A stretch of 64,000 nt of DNA from Allobosea caraganae (GTDB lineage: Bacteria > Pseudomonadota > Alphaproteobacteria > Rhizobiales > Beijerinckiaceae). The position numbers and the translations under genes are program-made. Under the pieces are notes generated by a model. It was not told the DNA's origin. It worked only from the letters and a program-made list of their open reading frames with translations, and did no database searches. This document shows, piece by piece, positions 40,801 to 49,998 of this stretch. Numbering within the stretch: position 1 is the stretch's first letter; the number at the start of each line of letters is the position of its first letter. The DNA is taken from NCBI RefSeq assembly GCF_003351345.1, contig NZ_QQTO01000037.1, positions 433,501-497,500 of the forward strand, given 5' to 3'.

Positions 40801-43800
40801 TGTAGGTGTTGCTGCCTGACAGGATCAGCGTGCCGGCCTCGACCTTGGTCAGGCCGGCCATGCCGGCAATGCCGGCCGAGATCGTGGCCGTCACGCCCGT
40901 ATCGACCATCACGTACGGAGCGGGGCTGCCGGGGGCGCCGACCAAAGTCAGCGCGTTGCCGCCGGAGACCTCGTAGCCGGCGGCCTTGAACTGCAGCGCC
41001 GATGCCGAGATCGGAGCGTCGAGCGTGGCCGTGCCCGCCATGCCGTCGAAGATCGCCATGCCGCCGGAAACCCAGCCTTGCGGCGAGGCGCCGCTGGAGT
41101 CGGCCCAATTGGCATTGGCGTTGTTCCAGTCGCCGCTTCCGCCGAACGGCGTGCCGGTCGTCTTCCACCATTGCGTGGACACGGCATTCAGGGCGATGAG
41201 GTTCACCTTCTGGTCGACCGCGGTCTGGATCTGACTGAGGCCGAAGCCGTCAGGCATCGTTCCCAGCGACATGGCGGCGGCAGAGCCGCTGAGCGTGCCG
41301 GTATAGCTGATCAGCGTGTAGCTGCCCGGCAGGAAGCCCGGCGCCGTGGTCGCGACGTTCACGGTGCCGCCGTTCAGCGCAAGATTGCCGTTCACCTGCA
41401 CGAGGTCGTTCGGTGAGCCGCCGCCGTTGGGCGTCGCCAGATCGTAGTTGAGGATGCTGCCGTTCCCGGTGGTGAGGTCGCCGTCGATGGTCAGCGTTCC
41501 GACGGGCGTCGACCCGCCTCCGGCGGAGAGGGCACCGCCCGCGCCGACGACGACCGAGCCGACATTCCCCGTGCCGCCGAGGGTCGCGCTGCTCTCGACG
41601 GCGAGGCTGCCGGCCAGGTCGCCGTCGACCAGCAGGACTCCGCCCGCCACCGTCGAAGGACCGATCGCGCTGGTGCCGGAGAGCGTGAACGTGCCGGCAC
41701 CCTGTTTGCGAAAGCTGCCCGTATCGGTGAACGCGCCGGCGAACACCGTGCTGGAACTATCGCCGCCGAGTGCCAGGAGGTTCGTCCCGAGATGGACAGT
41801 GCCTGCCCCCGCAAGAGAGCCGACGGTCTGGTCGAAGCCACCTAGAGCGAAGGACGCGCCCGGGCCGACGCTCAGCGCCGTGCCGGCCGGAAGCGCGTCC
41901 GCGATGTCCGCGACCAGCCCGCCCGCCGAGACGGTCGTCGTTCCGCCATAGGTCGATTGGCCAGACAGGTGCGTGGTGCCGGTTCCGATCTTCTCGACAT
42001 GTCCGGCTCCGGCGATCACCCCCGAAAACCCGATGTTGTTGATGCCGCTGTCGAGCGAAACGGTCGTCCCGCTTGCGATCTCGATCCGGTTTGCGACGAC
42101 GATGTTGGAGGCGAGCGCGATTGCGGCGTCGCCGGCAACGGAGATGGTGCCTGTTCCGAAGGCGCCGGCGCTACCGGCGGACAGGGCGCCGGCGTTCAGG
42201 ATCGTACCGCCGCCATAGCTGTTCGGACCGGTCAGCCTCAACGTGCCGAGCCCCGTCTTGTTGAGCGTCCCGGCCCCTGACAGCGCGCCGCTCCAGGTCG
42301 CGCCCAGGCCGTTGGTATCGATGGTCGAAATCGTCCCGGAGACGAGCGTGGCGTCCGCGTCGGTTGTCAGCGCTGAATCGATGACCTGGACGGTCGCATC
42401 GCCGATGTTGAAGGACGACCTGCCATTGCCGGCGTAGCGGTGGCGGAGGCTGCTGCCTCCGATTTCCAGCGTGCCGCCGCTGAGGTTGTAATATCCGTTG
42501 GAAAAAGCAGAAAGACCGAGGGACGACGTATCTTCAACCCGAAGCGTCCCACCCGTCTGGTTGATCGTGCCGCTGCCTAATAGGTTGGCGCCGGTATTGT
42601 TGCCGAGGACAAGCCTCGCATCGTTGCGCAGCAGGAGCTCGCCACCGGTGATATTGATGGTGCCTGTGCTGGCATTCGCCCCGGTGCTGCGGCCCACGAC
42701 ATTCAAGCCCCCAGAAACATCGAGCAGGCCCGCGCTGATGCTGTAGATGCCGGTACCGCCCTGGTTGCCGATATTCAGCGAAGCACCGCTACTCACCGTC
42801 ACGGTGCCGCCGGCCTGGGTGACCGTGCCGTGTCCACCAAAATCGCCGATCTGGAGAGCCGTGCCCGCGCCCGCGCCGGCAATATTCAGGCTGCCTCCGG
42901 TAATCGACATCGAAGCGATGTTGGGTCCTGGGGCTCCGAAGCCCGTGCCGGAGCCCACGACGAGGTACTTGATCGTGGAAATCCCGTCGGCCACGGCGAA
43001 GCCGCCTTTGAGCCCATAAAGCCCACCCGCACCCATGTCGAAGTTCGAGAGGGTGACGGTGCCTTCGCCCTGCTTGGCAATCACGCCACCGCCTGGTGAC
43101 AGCGCCGCGCCGGACCAGATCGTCGCGCCGGTGTCGTTGACCTCGAGCCGTTGGGCGCCGATGTCCACGATACCGCCTGCCAGCGACAGGTTCTTGATCG
43201 ACTGGGCGTTACCGGACATGTCGAAGGTCGCGCCGGACCTCACGGTGAGCGAAGCGCTGTCGGCGATCGCGTTGTTCACCCCGGCCTTCAGCGTGCCAAG
43301 ATCGATCGTGGTGGCGCCCGTATACGTATTGACGGCGCCCAGGGTGAGCGTGCCGCCGCCAATTTTCCTCAGGCCGCCGCCCGTTCCCGAACCGGCGGAA
43401 TCCGACAGGATGCCGGACCAGACCGCGACATCGCCGTCAGACACGCCGATGGCCGAAGTCGCACCGCGAACGAGGGCGGCGGCTGTGGTGGTCGTCAGGC
43501 CGCCTGCTCCTACCGCCAGCACGCCGTTCCCGAAATTGAACTGGCCGGTGCCGGCGATGCCGTTCGGGCCGCCGACGCTGAGTGTGCCGCCGCTCAGATT
43601 GAGCGTTCCCGCGTTGAGCCCGAGCTGTCCCCCGTTCAAGGTCAGGGAGGAGTTGGCGTTGAGGGTGAAAGCGGAACCGCTTCCGATATTGAAATTCGTG
43701 GAGTCGAGAATGATCGCGAGCGATGGACTGCTTCCCGGAGCGATTGTTTCGGGCAGCGCCTGGAGCGTGCCGCCAACTCCATAGATGATCGAGTTGCCGA

Positions 43801-44074
43801 CGCCGCTGGATGTGGCGGTGCCGAGGGCTTGGTTGAATTGGGCCTGGTCGGCAGCGATATAGTCGGCTGCATGCGCCGTTGGCGGCACCCCAATCGATTC
43901 AGCCATCATCCAGCCGGCAAGTGCGGTGCTTGCCGCGAACGGGTGCGGGCCGGAGCGCAACCTCAGGCGCTTGGGCGCACGCAATCTGCGGGTGGGGTGC
44001 TCGCAGGCGGGCATCGGCACGACGCCCGCCTGGAATCTGCCGGATTTGTCGGTGCGGCTTGTGTGCTTCGCCAT
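37871..44074 (-). CDS. Large autotransporter with passenger repeats and C-terminal beta-barrel
   Basis: A 2067-residue type Va secreted protein. After a basic N-terminal extension the signal peptide ends near PTAHAADY. The passenger is a beta-helix built from many autotransporter-associated repeats of the form GxGTLxLxGxNTYxGxTxIxxGTL, glycine- and threonine-rich. The last 280 residues are the translocator barrel (starting near GFGVWGQGFGGWGNSRSNAG) and end in ELRF with the aromatic C-terminal residue needed for outer-membrane assembly. The start at 44074 is preceded by GGGAGA; the frame is open to 44242 but without ribosome site. Likely roles are adhesion or biofilm formation. No protease or other catalytic motif was recognised. 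Confidence 0.92.
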   Translation of the reverse strand: MAKHTSRTDKSGRFQAGVVPMPACEHPTRRLRAPKRLRLRSGPHPFAASTALAGWMMAESIGVPPTAHAADYIAADQAQFNQALGTATSSGVGNSIIYGVGGTLQALPETIAPGSSPSLAIILDSTNFNIGSGSAFTLNANSSLTLNGGQLGLNAGTLNLSGGTLSVGGPNGIAGTGQFNFGNGVLAVGAGGLTTTTAAALVRGATSAIGVSDGDVAVWSGILSDSAGSGTGGGLRKIGGGTLTLGAVNTYTGATTIDLGTLKAGVNNAIADSASLTVRSGATFDMSGNAQSIKNLSLAGGIVDIGAQRLEVNDTGATIWSGAALSPGGGVIAKQGEGTVTLSNFDMGAGGLYGLKGGFAVADGISTIKYLVVGSGTGFGAPGPNIASMSITGGSLNIAGAGAGTALQIGDFGGHGTVTQAGGTVTVSSGASLNIGNQGGTGIYSISAGLLDVSGGLNVVGRSTGANASTGTINITGGELLLRNDARLVLGNNTGANLLGSGTINQTGGTLRVEDTSSLGLSAFSNGYYNLSGGTLEIGGSSLRHRYAGNGRSSFNIGDATVQVIDSALTTDADATLVSGTISTIDTNGLGATWSGALSGAGTLNKTGLGTLRLTGPNSYGGGTILNAGALSAGSAGAFGTGTISVAGDAAIALASNIVVANRIEIASGTTVSLDSGINNIGFSGVIAGAGHVEKIGTGTTHLSGQSTYGGTTTVSAGGLVADIADALPAGTALSVGPGASFALGGFDQTVGSLAGAGTVHLGTNLLALGGDSSSTVFAGAFTDTGSFRKQGAGTFTLSGTSAIGPSTVAGGVLLVDGDLAGSLAVESSATLGGTGNVGSVVVGAGGALSAGGGSTPVGTLTIDGDLTTGNGSILNYDLATPNGGGSPNDLVQVNGNLALNGGTVNVATTAPGFLPGSYTLISYTGTLSGSAAAMSLGTMPDGFGLSQIQTAVDQKVNLIALNAVSTQWWKTTGTPFGGSGDWNNANANWADSSGASPQGWVSGGMAIFDGMAGTATLDAPISASALQFKAAGYEVSGGNALTLVGAPGSPAPYVMVDTGVTATISAGIAGMAGLTKVEAGTLILSGSNTYTGGTFLDGGMVQVAADANLGDASGGLAFDGGRLATTASFSSARTLTFDASGATIDTAAGTTLALSGAAGGDGGLTKQGAGTLAVSGASSYSGATGIAQGTLQAGAANVLSSASAYGLASEASLALNGYDQAIGSLSGAGNLTTDGTGGSGTLTAGLDNLSTLFSGVISGGGSFIKAGSGTMTLGGANTYTGGTLITAGVLTLAPGGSFAPTSAPFTVTGGMLDLAGSQLTTGAFTLNEGTVANGTLMASSYQFQSGAISATLMGAAGVNMTGPGTVSLTGTNTYSGGTSLTGGTLSIGGDGALGSGGLTLDGGGLQAGAPNITLPTPIALSGPGGFDNNGTIFIIAGTIAGAGGLTSSGSGTTQLNGANGGFSGAVTIASGTLQGAAAAFGLGNAIANNGALVFAEPSAQLAQAVYGGAISGSGTLALQGGGNLNLTGISALSGPTTIAAGTLSVNGSLANSTVTVLNGARLGGNGTVGGLVVANAGTLAPGNSIGALTIAGPASFAPGSVYSVEVNAAGQSDRVTATGPATLGGATVSVLAEAGDYQAQTNYTILSASGGISGQFGTVFTNLAFLTPRLSYDPANVYLTLARNDRPFSAAALTPNQAGVAEAVQALGLGNPVYREVLFSSAPQARAGFDLLSGEIHAAAIPTLYSEATMMREAVFGRLRSLSFQGPAPAGTATTGVRPLASPANGFGVWGQGFGGWGNSRSNAGTASVDRSAGGFVLGGDATVGNGLRVGAAGGYVASSFDVDARLSQGSTQSVFGALYAGANFGAFSLSGGALYAGSQVSTNRAINVASVSDHATAKYDASTVQAFAEGAYRIPIGANMGIEPFVNAAAIRISTDAFTESGGLAALAASARDYDIAMTTIGLRLDARLPDFGIGGVGSPILRATLAWRGAFGDVDQGALLAFRESPTLSRFAVESVPVDRSALVAGLGLDWQLGTDSLIGVSYSGQFGRLVQEQEFKGRFELRF

Positions 44075-44480
44075 CGAATTCAAGTCTCCCGACTTTTTGA
44101 ACGGACTCCGATGAGCCCGCCGAACGCGCACGGCACCGCTTTCGCGGCACCAGGCCCCGAACACCACGCACGCTGAGCACTCTTTGGAAGCGAAGCCGGG
44201 AACCTTCGGTCCCGCGACGCATTGATTTGCCGAGCCCGGCACGCAGACACCACGTCCGGGGGCGTTTTCTTATGGCACTGCTCGCCTAAGGACGGCAGGG
44301 ATAACAATAAAACCTATAACAAGACTATAATATTTTATTGTATTTGAGAAAACGCTCAGAAAATCTCTTCAGTTTTTCTGTAAACATGCCGTAGGGCATG
44401 CCAGATAAAGCAACATATTCTGTACTGTTGCTGATTCTGGACCCATTAAATAGCCTTACCGATCAGGGAGTTCTGACTCC
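44075..44480. other. AT-rich upstream region of the autotransporter
   Basis: The segment 44290-44460 is markedly AT-rich and likely holds the minus-strand promoter of the autotransporter, although no pair of boxes is convincing. A small palindrome CATGCC-GTAG-GGCATG lies at 44385-44400. The composition and the adjoining transposase remnant suggest that foreign DNA was inserted here. Confidence 0.45.
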
Positions 44481-44900
44481 GTGTCGCCGGAGGAAGCCCC
44501 CGTGAGAGACCTTCTCTGGTTGACGGATAAACAGATGGCCCGGATCGAGCCGTTTTTTCCATTGTCGCATGGGGTTCCGCGCGTGGATGACCGGCGGGTG
44601 CTGTCGGGAATCGTGTTCGTGATCAGGCACGGCCTGCGCTGGGGCGATGCGCCGAAGGACTACGGTCCGCACAAGACGCTCTACAATCGGTTCGTGCGCT
44701 GGAGCCGGCTGGGGGTGTTTGACCGCATCCTCACGGCCTTGGCTGTTCAGGCGGACGAGCCGAACGTCATCATGATCGACAGTGCCCAGTTGAAGGCTCA
44801 CCGCACGGCCGCAAGCCTGCTCAAAAAAGGGATGTTCCCCGCCACATCGGGGACGCGAAGAAGGGCGGGCTGAACGCCGCCTGCGACGGCCGGCGGCACC
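44481..44900 (+). pseudogene. IS5-family transposase remnant
   Basis: The first 120 codons match the N-terminal part of IS5-type transposases: DLLWLTDKQMARIEPFFPLS, VPRVDDRRVLSGIVFVIRHG, RWGDAPKDYGPHKTLYNRF and the catalytic-site region MIDSAQLKAHRTAASLLKKG. Near 44843 one base is missing: the next frame continues as RHIGDAKKGGLNAACDG, after which similarity stops. About half of the enzyme (normally near 250 residues) is lost, so the copy is dead. Flanking inverted repeats were not identified. Confidence 0.85.
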
Positions 44901-45106
44901 AAACAAGGACCGTTACATGGCATGTTCCTGAAGTTAGACAGGATATTGGACCATCCAGCTCTCATCTTCATCCGCTACGGTGCCAGTGACAACGCGTGGC
45001 ACCGTCACTTTCGGATTGCTGGCGCGCAGATTGACTCCCATCGGGATCGAAATCGCCTTTCGCGAGTTGATCAATCACGCCGCCAGTCAGGCGCGAGGAG
45101 CAGAAC

Positions 45107-45556
45107 ATGATGACGATCAGGCAGACAGCGGTTTCCTTCGCAGCTTTTTTAATGCTCGCTTCGCCGGCCATTGCGCAGTCGCGCTCGCTTGGTCCCTCAA
45201 CCGGCTCTGTCCGCATCGAGCAGGTTCAGGCGGGCTTCATCGCTTCCGGTGAGGTCGGCGGCGGTACCCTGCGCTTTCGTGGTCGCTCTTATCCGATCAC
45301 GGTCGGCGGCCTCGGCGTCGGTTCGATCGGCGCATCGCGCACCGTCGCGTCCGGAACCGTCTACGGACTCAAGAACAGGTCCGATCTTGCCGGTGCCTAC
45401 GTCCAGTTGAAGGAAGGCTGGGCTGTTGGTAGCCAAGGACGCGGCAATGTCTGGCTGCAGAACGACAAGGGGGTGACCCTCCGACTGGCTACGCGCAGGC
45501 AGGGCCTCCAGCTCTCTCTTGGCGCCGATGGCGTGCTGATCGGCTTCAAGCAATAA
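45107..45556 (+). CDS. Small secreted protein of unknown function
   Basis: A 149-residue protein with a signal peptide (IRQTAVSFAAFLMLASPAIA, cleaved before QSRS). The mature part is glycine-rich with beta-strand-like alternation, including GGGTLRFRGRSYPITVGGLG and GTVYGLKNRSDLAGAY. No enzyme motif or cysteine is present. Similar short periplasmic proteins occur in Hyphomicrobiales, but I do not recognise a named family with certainty. GGAG precedes the start. It stands alone between an IS remnant and an orphan binding protein. Confidence 0.75.
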   Translation: MMTIRQTAVSFAAFLMLASPAIAQSRSLGPSTGSVRIEQVQAGFIASGEVGGGTLRFRGRSYPITVGGLGVGSIGASRTVASGTVYGLKNRSDLAGAYVQLKEGWAVGSQGRGNVWLQNDKGVTLRLATRRQGLQLSLGADGVLIGFKQ

Positions 45557-45692
45557 GTGGAGAGGTCGAGCGGCCGCCGGCAGGCCTCGCCGGCACAGTG
45601 CGCATCTCATCAGCGTGGTTAGATCTCACGATCGCGTGCGATAAATGCTATTCTCAGCGAGCTTTTCTGCAAAGCCACCGGTGAGATGCTGA

Positions 45693-46688
45693 ATGACGTA
45701 CATGGGACGTCGTCAATTCGTTCGCGATGGTCTTGCTTTCGCGGCAACCGCCGGCATGTCGGCGGTGCCTGCTGTGGCACGGGATACTGCGGGTACCACG
45801 CGGATCGCCTGGCTCGCGGGAAACGCCGGCCCACTGCCAACGCCGGCTTATCTCGATGCGCTGCGGACGGGGCTGCGCACTCGCAGTTGGGTGGAGGGTC
45901 GGAACCTTACGATCGATGCACGATGGGGAGAGCCCGGCAGTGCCGAGCGTTTGGCGTCCGAGCTACTCGTGCTGCGGCCGGACGTCCTCGTGGCTCAAGG
46001 TGCAATGGTGCTCGGTGTTCGAAATCCCGACATCAAGGTTCCGATCGTGTTCGGCTTCAGCGGGGATCCCGTCGAGGCAAAGCTCGTGACGAGTTTTTCG
46101 CGCCCTGGAGGAAATCTGACTGGCATCGCCATGCAAAGCCTCGATCTGGTCGGCAAGCGGCTCGAACTGCTGAAGGAGATCATGCCCTCGCTCACGCGCG
46201 TCGCGATACTGGCCAACCCCTCCCATCCCGGCGAGCAGCTGGAACTGCGGGCTTCACGACTGGCGGCGGAGAAACTGAACATCGCGGTCAGCTACTTCGC
46301 GGTATCATCGGCCAGGGATTTCGCGTCGGCCTGGCCCGCGCTGCTACAGGCCCGCGCCGAAGCCATCGTCGCGTTTCCCGACGCGCTCATCATGAGCCAG
46401 GCCGCTGCCATCTCTGCGTTTGCCAAGCAGAACGGGATCCCCGCCGTCTCGGGATGGTCTGAATTCGCCGAAGAAGGCAACCTGCTCACCTATGGTCCGA
46501 ACCTGCGCGCCACCTGGGAACAGGCCGCCGGTTTCGTTGACCGCATCCTTCGTGGAGCTCGTCCGACCGAACTGCCGGTCGAGCAGCCTTCCAGTTTTGA
46601 ACTCGTGGTCAATCGGCGCACCGCGACAGAGCTGGGTCTGATCTTGCCGCCCGCCATTTCCATGCGCACCGACAGGATGATCAGGTGA
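45693..46688 (+). CDS. ABC transporter substrate-binding protein, PF04392 type (orphan)
   Basis: A 331-residue ABC_sub_bind (TrpX/YtrF-like) receptor. The N-terminus MGRRQFVRDGLAFAATAGMS resembles a Tat-type signal. Family features include RTGLRTRSWVEGRNLTIDAR, LLVLRPDVLVAQG, VPIVFGFSGDPVEAKLV and SRPGGNLTGIA. Homologues are frequent in rhizobia as lone genes. No permease or ATPase is nearby, so the partner is elsewhere or the protein is a free receptor. Ligands of characterised relatives include tryptophan and other amino acids. Confidence 0.88.
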   Translation: MTYMGRRQFVRDGLAFAATAGMSAVPAVARDTAGTTRIAWLAGNAGPLPTPAYLDALRTGLRTRSWVEGRNLTIDARWGEPGSAERLASELLVLRPDVLVAQGAMVLGVRNPDIKVPIVFGFSGDPVEAKLVTSFSRPGGNLTGIAMQSLDLVGKRLELLKEIMPSLTRVAILANPSHPGEQLELRASRLAAEKLNIAVSYFAVSSARDFASAWPALLQARAEAIVAFPDALIMSQAAAISAFAKQNGIPAVSGWSEFAEEGNLLTYGPNLRATWEQAAGFVDRILRGARPTELPVEQPSSFELVVNRRTATELGLILPPAISMRTDRMIR

Positions 46689-46804
46689 CGCTTGCGCGGA
46701 TGCGCCCTGATCCGGCCGGAGGCGCGCTCATCCGATACGGCCTATGAGACGGAAGGCGGCGGCGAAAAGCACTAGCCGCTCGCCGCCGCTACCCTGGCGG
46801 ACAA

Positions 46805-47578
46805 TCAAAGTGGTTCCAAGCCGCTCTGCCTCAGGACGCCTTTTGCCTCTGCTGCGGCAAGCGCCAGGATCAAGGCACGGGCAAGATCAGGGCGCTGGCT
46901 GCTCTTGTGCAGGCCGGCCGACCAGACGGTGTAGTTCTGGATTTCTGCGGGAAGCGGGCCGAGATATACGATGCCCTTGGCGTGGAGCAGTTCGCTGACC
47001 TGCTGAAATCCCAGTTGGGCGCCACCGTTCGCCAGCAGATCCCCGATCTGCGCCCCGGACGGAGGCTGCTTGATCTTGTGCTTTATCTGTTCGGCGACGC
47101 CGAGCCGCTCGAAGAGCTGCTCAAAATAGCGTCCGCTCGCGCCAGACGAAATCGCGATCGATTCCGCATTGAGCAATGCCTGCCGGACACCATCGACGGT
47201 CGATATGTTCGGTCGAGGGACATCGGCGCGGACAGCGGCTGCGACGGCGGATCGGGAGAAGTCGACCTTGCTCTCGGCCGCCACCTTCTCGGCGGAGGCC
47301 ATGCGATCGATCGCCTGCGACGTCGTGACGACGATGTCGAATTCCTCGCCGTCGGCGATACGCTTCGTGATGGCCTCCGAGCCACCCCAGGTGAATATCA
47401 CCTTGTGCCCGGTCGCCTTGGCGAATTGCGACCCGATCTCCAGGACCGATTCCTTGACCGCGTTTGGCGCAACGACCTTGATGTCCGCAGCATGCGCCGA
47501 GAAGCCGAGGCCCGATGCCACGGCCGCGATCACGCACCGGCGAAGGACCGAATTTCCGTCGAGGAACAAGCTGAACAT
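46805..47578 (-). CDS. ModA-like extracellular solute-binding protein (orphan)
   Basis: A 257-residue periplasmic binding protein related to molybdate-binding ModA. The signal peptide ends near GFSAHAADIKV. The mature start IKVVAPNAVKESVLEIGSQF, then AKATGHKVIFTWGGSEAITK, follows the ModA pattern, as do GEEFDIVVTTSQAIDRM and GVAEQIKHKIKQ. The oxyanion-contact residues of true ModA are not clearly kept, so another ligand is likely. There are no ModBC genes beside it. It is transcribed divergently from the sensor kinase gene at 47728, and could act with it as a sensing partner; this is speculation. Confidence 0.85.
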   Translation of the reverse strand: MFSLFLDGNSVLRRCVIAAVASGLGFSAHAADIKVVAPNAVKESVLEIGSQFAKATGHKVIFTWGGSEAITKRIADGEEFDIVVTTSQAIDRMASAEKVAAESKVDFSRSAVAAAVRADVPRPNISTVDGVRQALLNAESIAISSGASGRYFEQLFERLGVAEQIKHKIKQPPSGAQIGDLLANGGAQLGFQQVSELLHAKGIVYLGPLPAEIQNYTVWSAGLHKSSQRPDLARALILALAAAEAKGVLRQSGLEPL

Positions 47579-47727
47579 ATCGACCTCCGGTTTGTCAGGG
47601 GCCTAGACCATGCTCGCGTCGGCGACGCCCCAACAATCGTCCATCCGTCCCGGGCGGGCGGTCCTTTCGTACTGGTGCTTTTGATCCGGGCTGCTTACGG
47701 CGGCGTATCCGGGCTATCATCGGAGCG

Positions 47728-49998
47728 ATGGAAAAACGCAGTCCGTTGAACCTCGGCGGCCTTGTCCGCAAGGTGTTGCCGCGCTCCCTGCTGGGCAAAT
47801 ACATTGCCTCGTTTGTCGCGGCAGTCGGTGTCCCCCTCATCGGCTACACCGTTGCGGACATCTGGCTCGCTTCGACCGAGCATCGCAAGGCTCTGATCGA
47901 AAACCAGCGAGCCAACGCCGAGAATGCCGCGTTCCGGATCAGCCAGTTCATCGGGGACATCGAGGGCCAGCTGCGCTGGATGACGCATCTTTCGTGGGAG
48001 GACAGTGACGGCAAGCAGCAGCGCATCGACGCGTTGCGGCTCCTGCGACAGGCTCCGGCCATCGTGGATCTCGCTTTGATCGATGAAGGGGGGCGGGAGC
48101 GACTCTTCGTATCGCGCATCGCCATGGACCGCATCTCGACTTTGGCCGACCGGTCCGGCGAGGCCGCCTTTCGCGACGCCATGAGCCTGGGAGTCCACTA
48201 CGGAGCTGTCTATTTCCAGCGCGACAGCGAGCCGTTCATGACGATCGCTCTCTCCGGACCGCGTCGCGAAGCCGGGGTCGTCCTGGCCGAGGTCAACCTC
48301 AAGCTCGCGCGGGATATGATCTCCAGGATTCGCGTGGGACGTGAAGGCCAAGCCTACGTGATCGACCGCAGCGGACGGCTCATCATCCACCCCGACGCGG
48401 GCCTCGTTCTCAGGAACACCGATCTCACGGCCACGATCCGTTCCATCGACGCCGATCCTGGCGCCGCCCTCCACCGTATCGACGGCCTCGCCGGCCAGCC
48501 TGCGCTGCTGACGCAGGCCATGGTTCCGCCGCTGGACTGGCGCGTCCTCGCCGAGCTGCCGGTCGCCGAAGCGAACCAGCCGCTATGGCGGGCCCTGGAG
48601 CGATCCCTCGCCATCGCGACGCTCAGCCTGCTCGTCGCGGTGGCCATCGCGGTTGCCTTTTCGTGGCGGATGGCACGCCCGATCCGCTTGCTGACGACGG
48701 GTGCGGCGCGGATCGGAGCCGGACATCTCGATCACCGCATCGAGATCGGCACCACGGACGAGATCGCGGAGCTCGGCCGCCAGTTCAACACGATGACGGC
48801 CGAGCTGGAGGGCTCCTATGCGACGCTGGAGCGCAAGGTTGCCGAGCGGACGCAGGAACTGACCGAGGCCAATCGAGCCAAATCGCAATTCCTCGCTGCC
48901 GCCAGTCACGACCTGAGGCAGCCCCTGCATGCCCTGAACCTGATGGTGGCGCAGCTGCGAGCCGAGAAATCACCTGTCGAACGTGAACGCCTAGCACACA
49001 GGATCGAGCAGGCGGTGGCGTCGATCAACGGCCTTTTCGACGATCTCCTTGATATCTCCCGGATCGACTCGGGCGTCGTCCGCGCGGAGATATCGGCCTT
49101 TCCGATCCAGGCTGTCCTCGACCGCGTCGAGGCCGCCTTTGCAACCGAGGCGCAGGCCAGAGGGTTGCACTTCAGGAATCGCCCGAGCGACCTCTGGGTG
49201 CGGAGCGATCCGGTTCTCCTGCAACGCATCATCGGCAATCTCGTCGGCAACGCCTTGCGGTACACGAGACAGGGCGGTGTCCTCGTCTTGTGTCGCCGGC
49301 GCGAGGGGGCGATCAGGATCGAGGTCTGGGATACGGGCATCGGCATCCCGCAGGACAAATACCGGGAGATTTTCTCGGAGTTCTATCAGCTGGCGCCTGT
49401 TGGCGCGCTGGGCGGCGAGGGATTAGGGCTGGGCTTGGCGATCGTGACGCGGCTATGCCAACTCCTGGGCCATACGATCGATATTGTCTCGCGCGTTGGA
49501 AGAGGCTCGCGCTTTTCCGTTAGCGTCCCGGTTGCCATGGCCGAGGCTGGCGCATCGTCATTGGCCAAGTCGGCTGACGCATGGGATGATCCATTGCCGG
49601 GCGCGCGCATCCTGATCGTCGACAATGACGCCGACGTGCTCCAGGGAACCGCCGGGCTGCTGGAACTGTGGGGCAGTCGTACCGTGACTGCGCAGAACCG
49701 CCGCGAAGCCGTAGAGCGTCTCGGAACCCTCCCGCCCGACCTGATGATCGCCGACGTGCATCTCGATGAGGGCGAGAACGGCGTGCAGTTGGTGGAATCG
49801 CTCAGACAGCAGTTCATGGTCGCATTCCCGGCCCTGATCATCTCGGGCGATGTCTCCCAAAGCACGCGCGAGCGCGTCATGGCCCAAGGGCTGCCGATGC
49901 TTGAAAAGCCGGTGGCGCCCTTCAGGCTTCGTGCCGCCGCGGCCCGGCTGCTGAGGGCTGCTACCCGGCCGCCGGCTTCGACCAGCCGAGGCGAGTGA
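47728..49998 (+). CDS. Hybrid sensor histidine kinase with C-terminal receiver domain
   Basis: A 756-residue membrane kinase. One helix near residues 25-45, a periplasmic Cache-type sensor domain (50-285) with the VRVGREGQAYVIDRSG-like segment, a second helix (290-312), HAMP (314-365), HisKA with phospho-acceptor H394 in AAASHDLRQPLH, an HATPase domain (N-box GNLVGNALRYT, G1 DTGIGIP, G2 GEGLGLGLAIV) and a receiver domain with D676 in IADVHLDEG. The SHDLRQPLH H-box is the class often paired with FixJ/LuxR regulators. The response regulator gene converges on it and overlaps its last 38 bases. Confidence 0.93.
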   Translation: MEKRSPLNLGGLVRKVLPRSLLGKYIASFVAAVGVPLIGYTVADIWLASTEHRKALIENQRANAENAAFRISQFIGDIEGQLRWMTHLSWEDSDGKQQRIDALRLLRQAPAIVDLALIDEGGRERLFVSRIAMDRISTLADRSGEAAFRDAMSLGVHYGAVYFQRDSEPFMTIALSGPRREAGVVLAEVNLKLARDMISRIRVGREGQAYVIDRSGRLIIHPDAGLVLRNTDLTATIRSIDADPGAALHRIDGLAGQPALLTQAMVPPLDWRVLAELPVAEANQPLWRALERSLAIATLSLLVAVAIAVAFSWRMARPIRLLTTGAARIGAGHLDHRIEIGTTDEIAELGRQFNTMTAELEGSYATLERKVAERTQELTEANRAKSQFLAAASHDLRQPLHALNLMVAQLRAEKSPVERERLAHRIEQAVASINGLFDDLLDISRIDSGVVRAEISAFPIQAVLDRVEAAFATEAQARGLHFRNRPSDLWVRSDPVLLQRIIGNLVGNALRYTRQGGVLVLCRRREGAIRIEVWDTGIGIPQDKYREIFSEFYQLAPVGALGGEGLGLGLAIVTRLCQLLGHTIDIVSRVGRGSRFSVSVPVAMAEAGASSLAKSADAWDDPLPGARILIVDNDADVLQGTAGLLELWGSRTVTAQNRREAVERLGTLPPDLMIADVHLDEGENGVQLVESLRQQFMVAFPALIISGDVSQSTRERVMAQGLPMLEKPVAPFRLRAAAARLLRAATRPPASTSRGE

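Noticed and set aside
39000..43600. Repeated DNA motifs, considered as tandem repeats of non-coding type
   Set aside because: They encode the autotransporter passenger repeats in one frame.
44980..45252. 90-codon plus-strand open frame
   Set aside because: It lacks a ribosome site and overlaps the small secreted-protein gene, which has a signal peptide and a good start.
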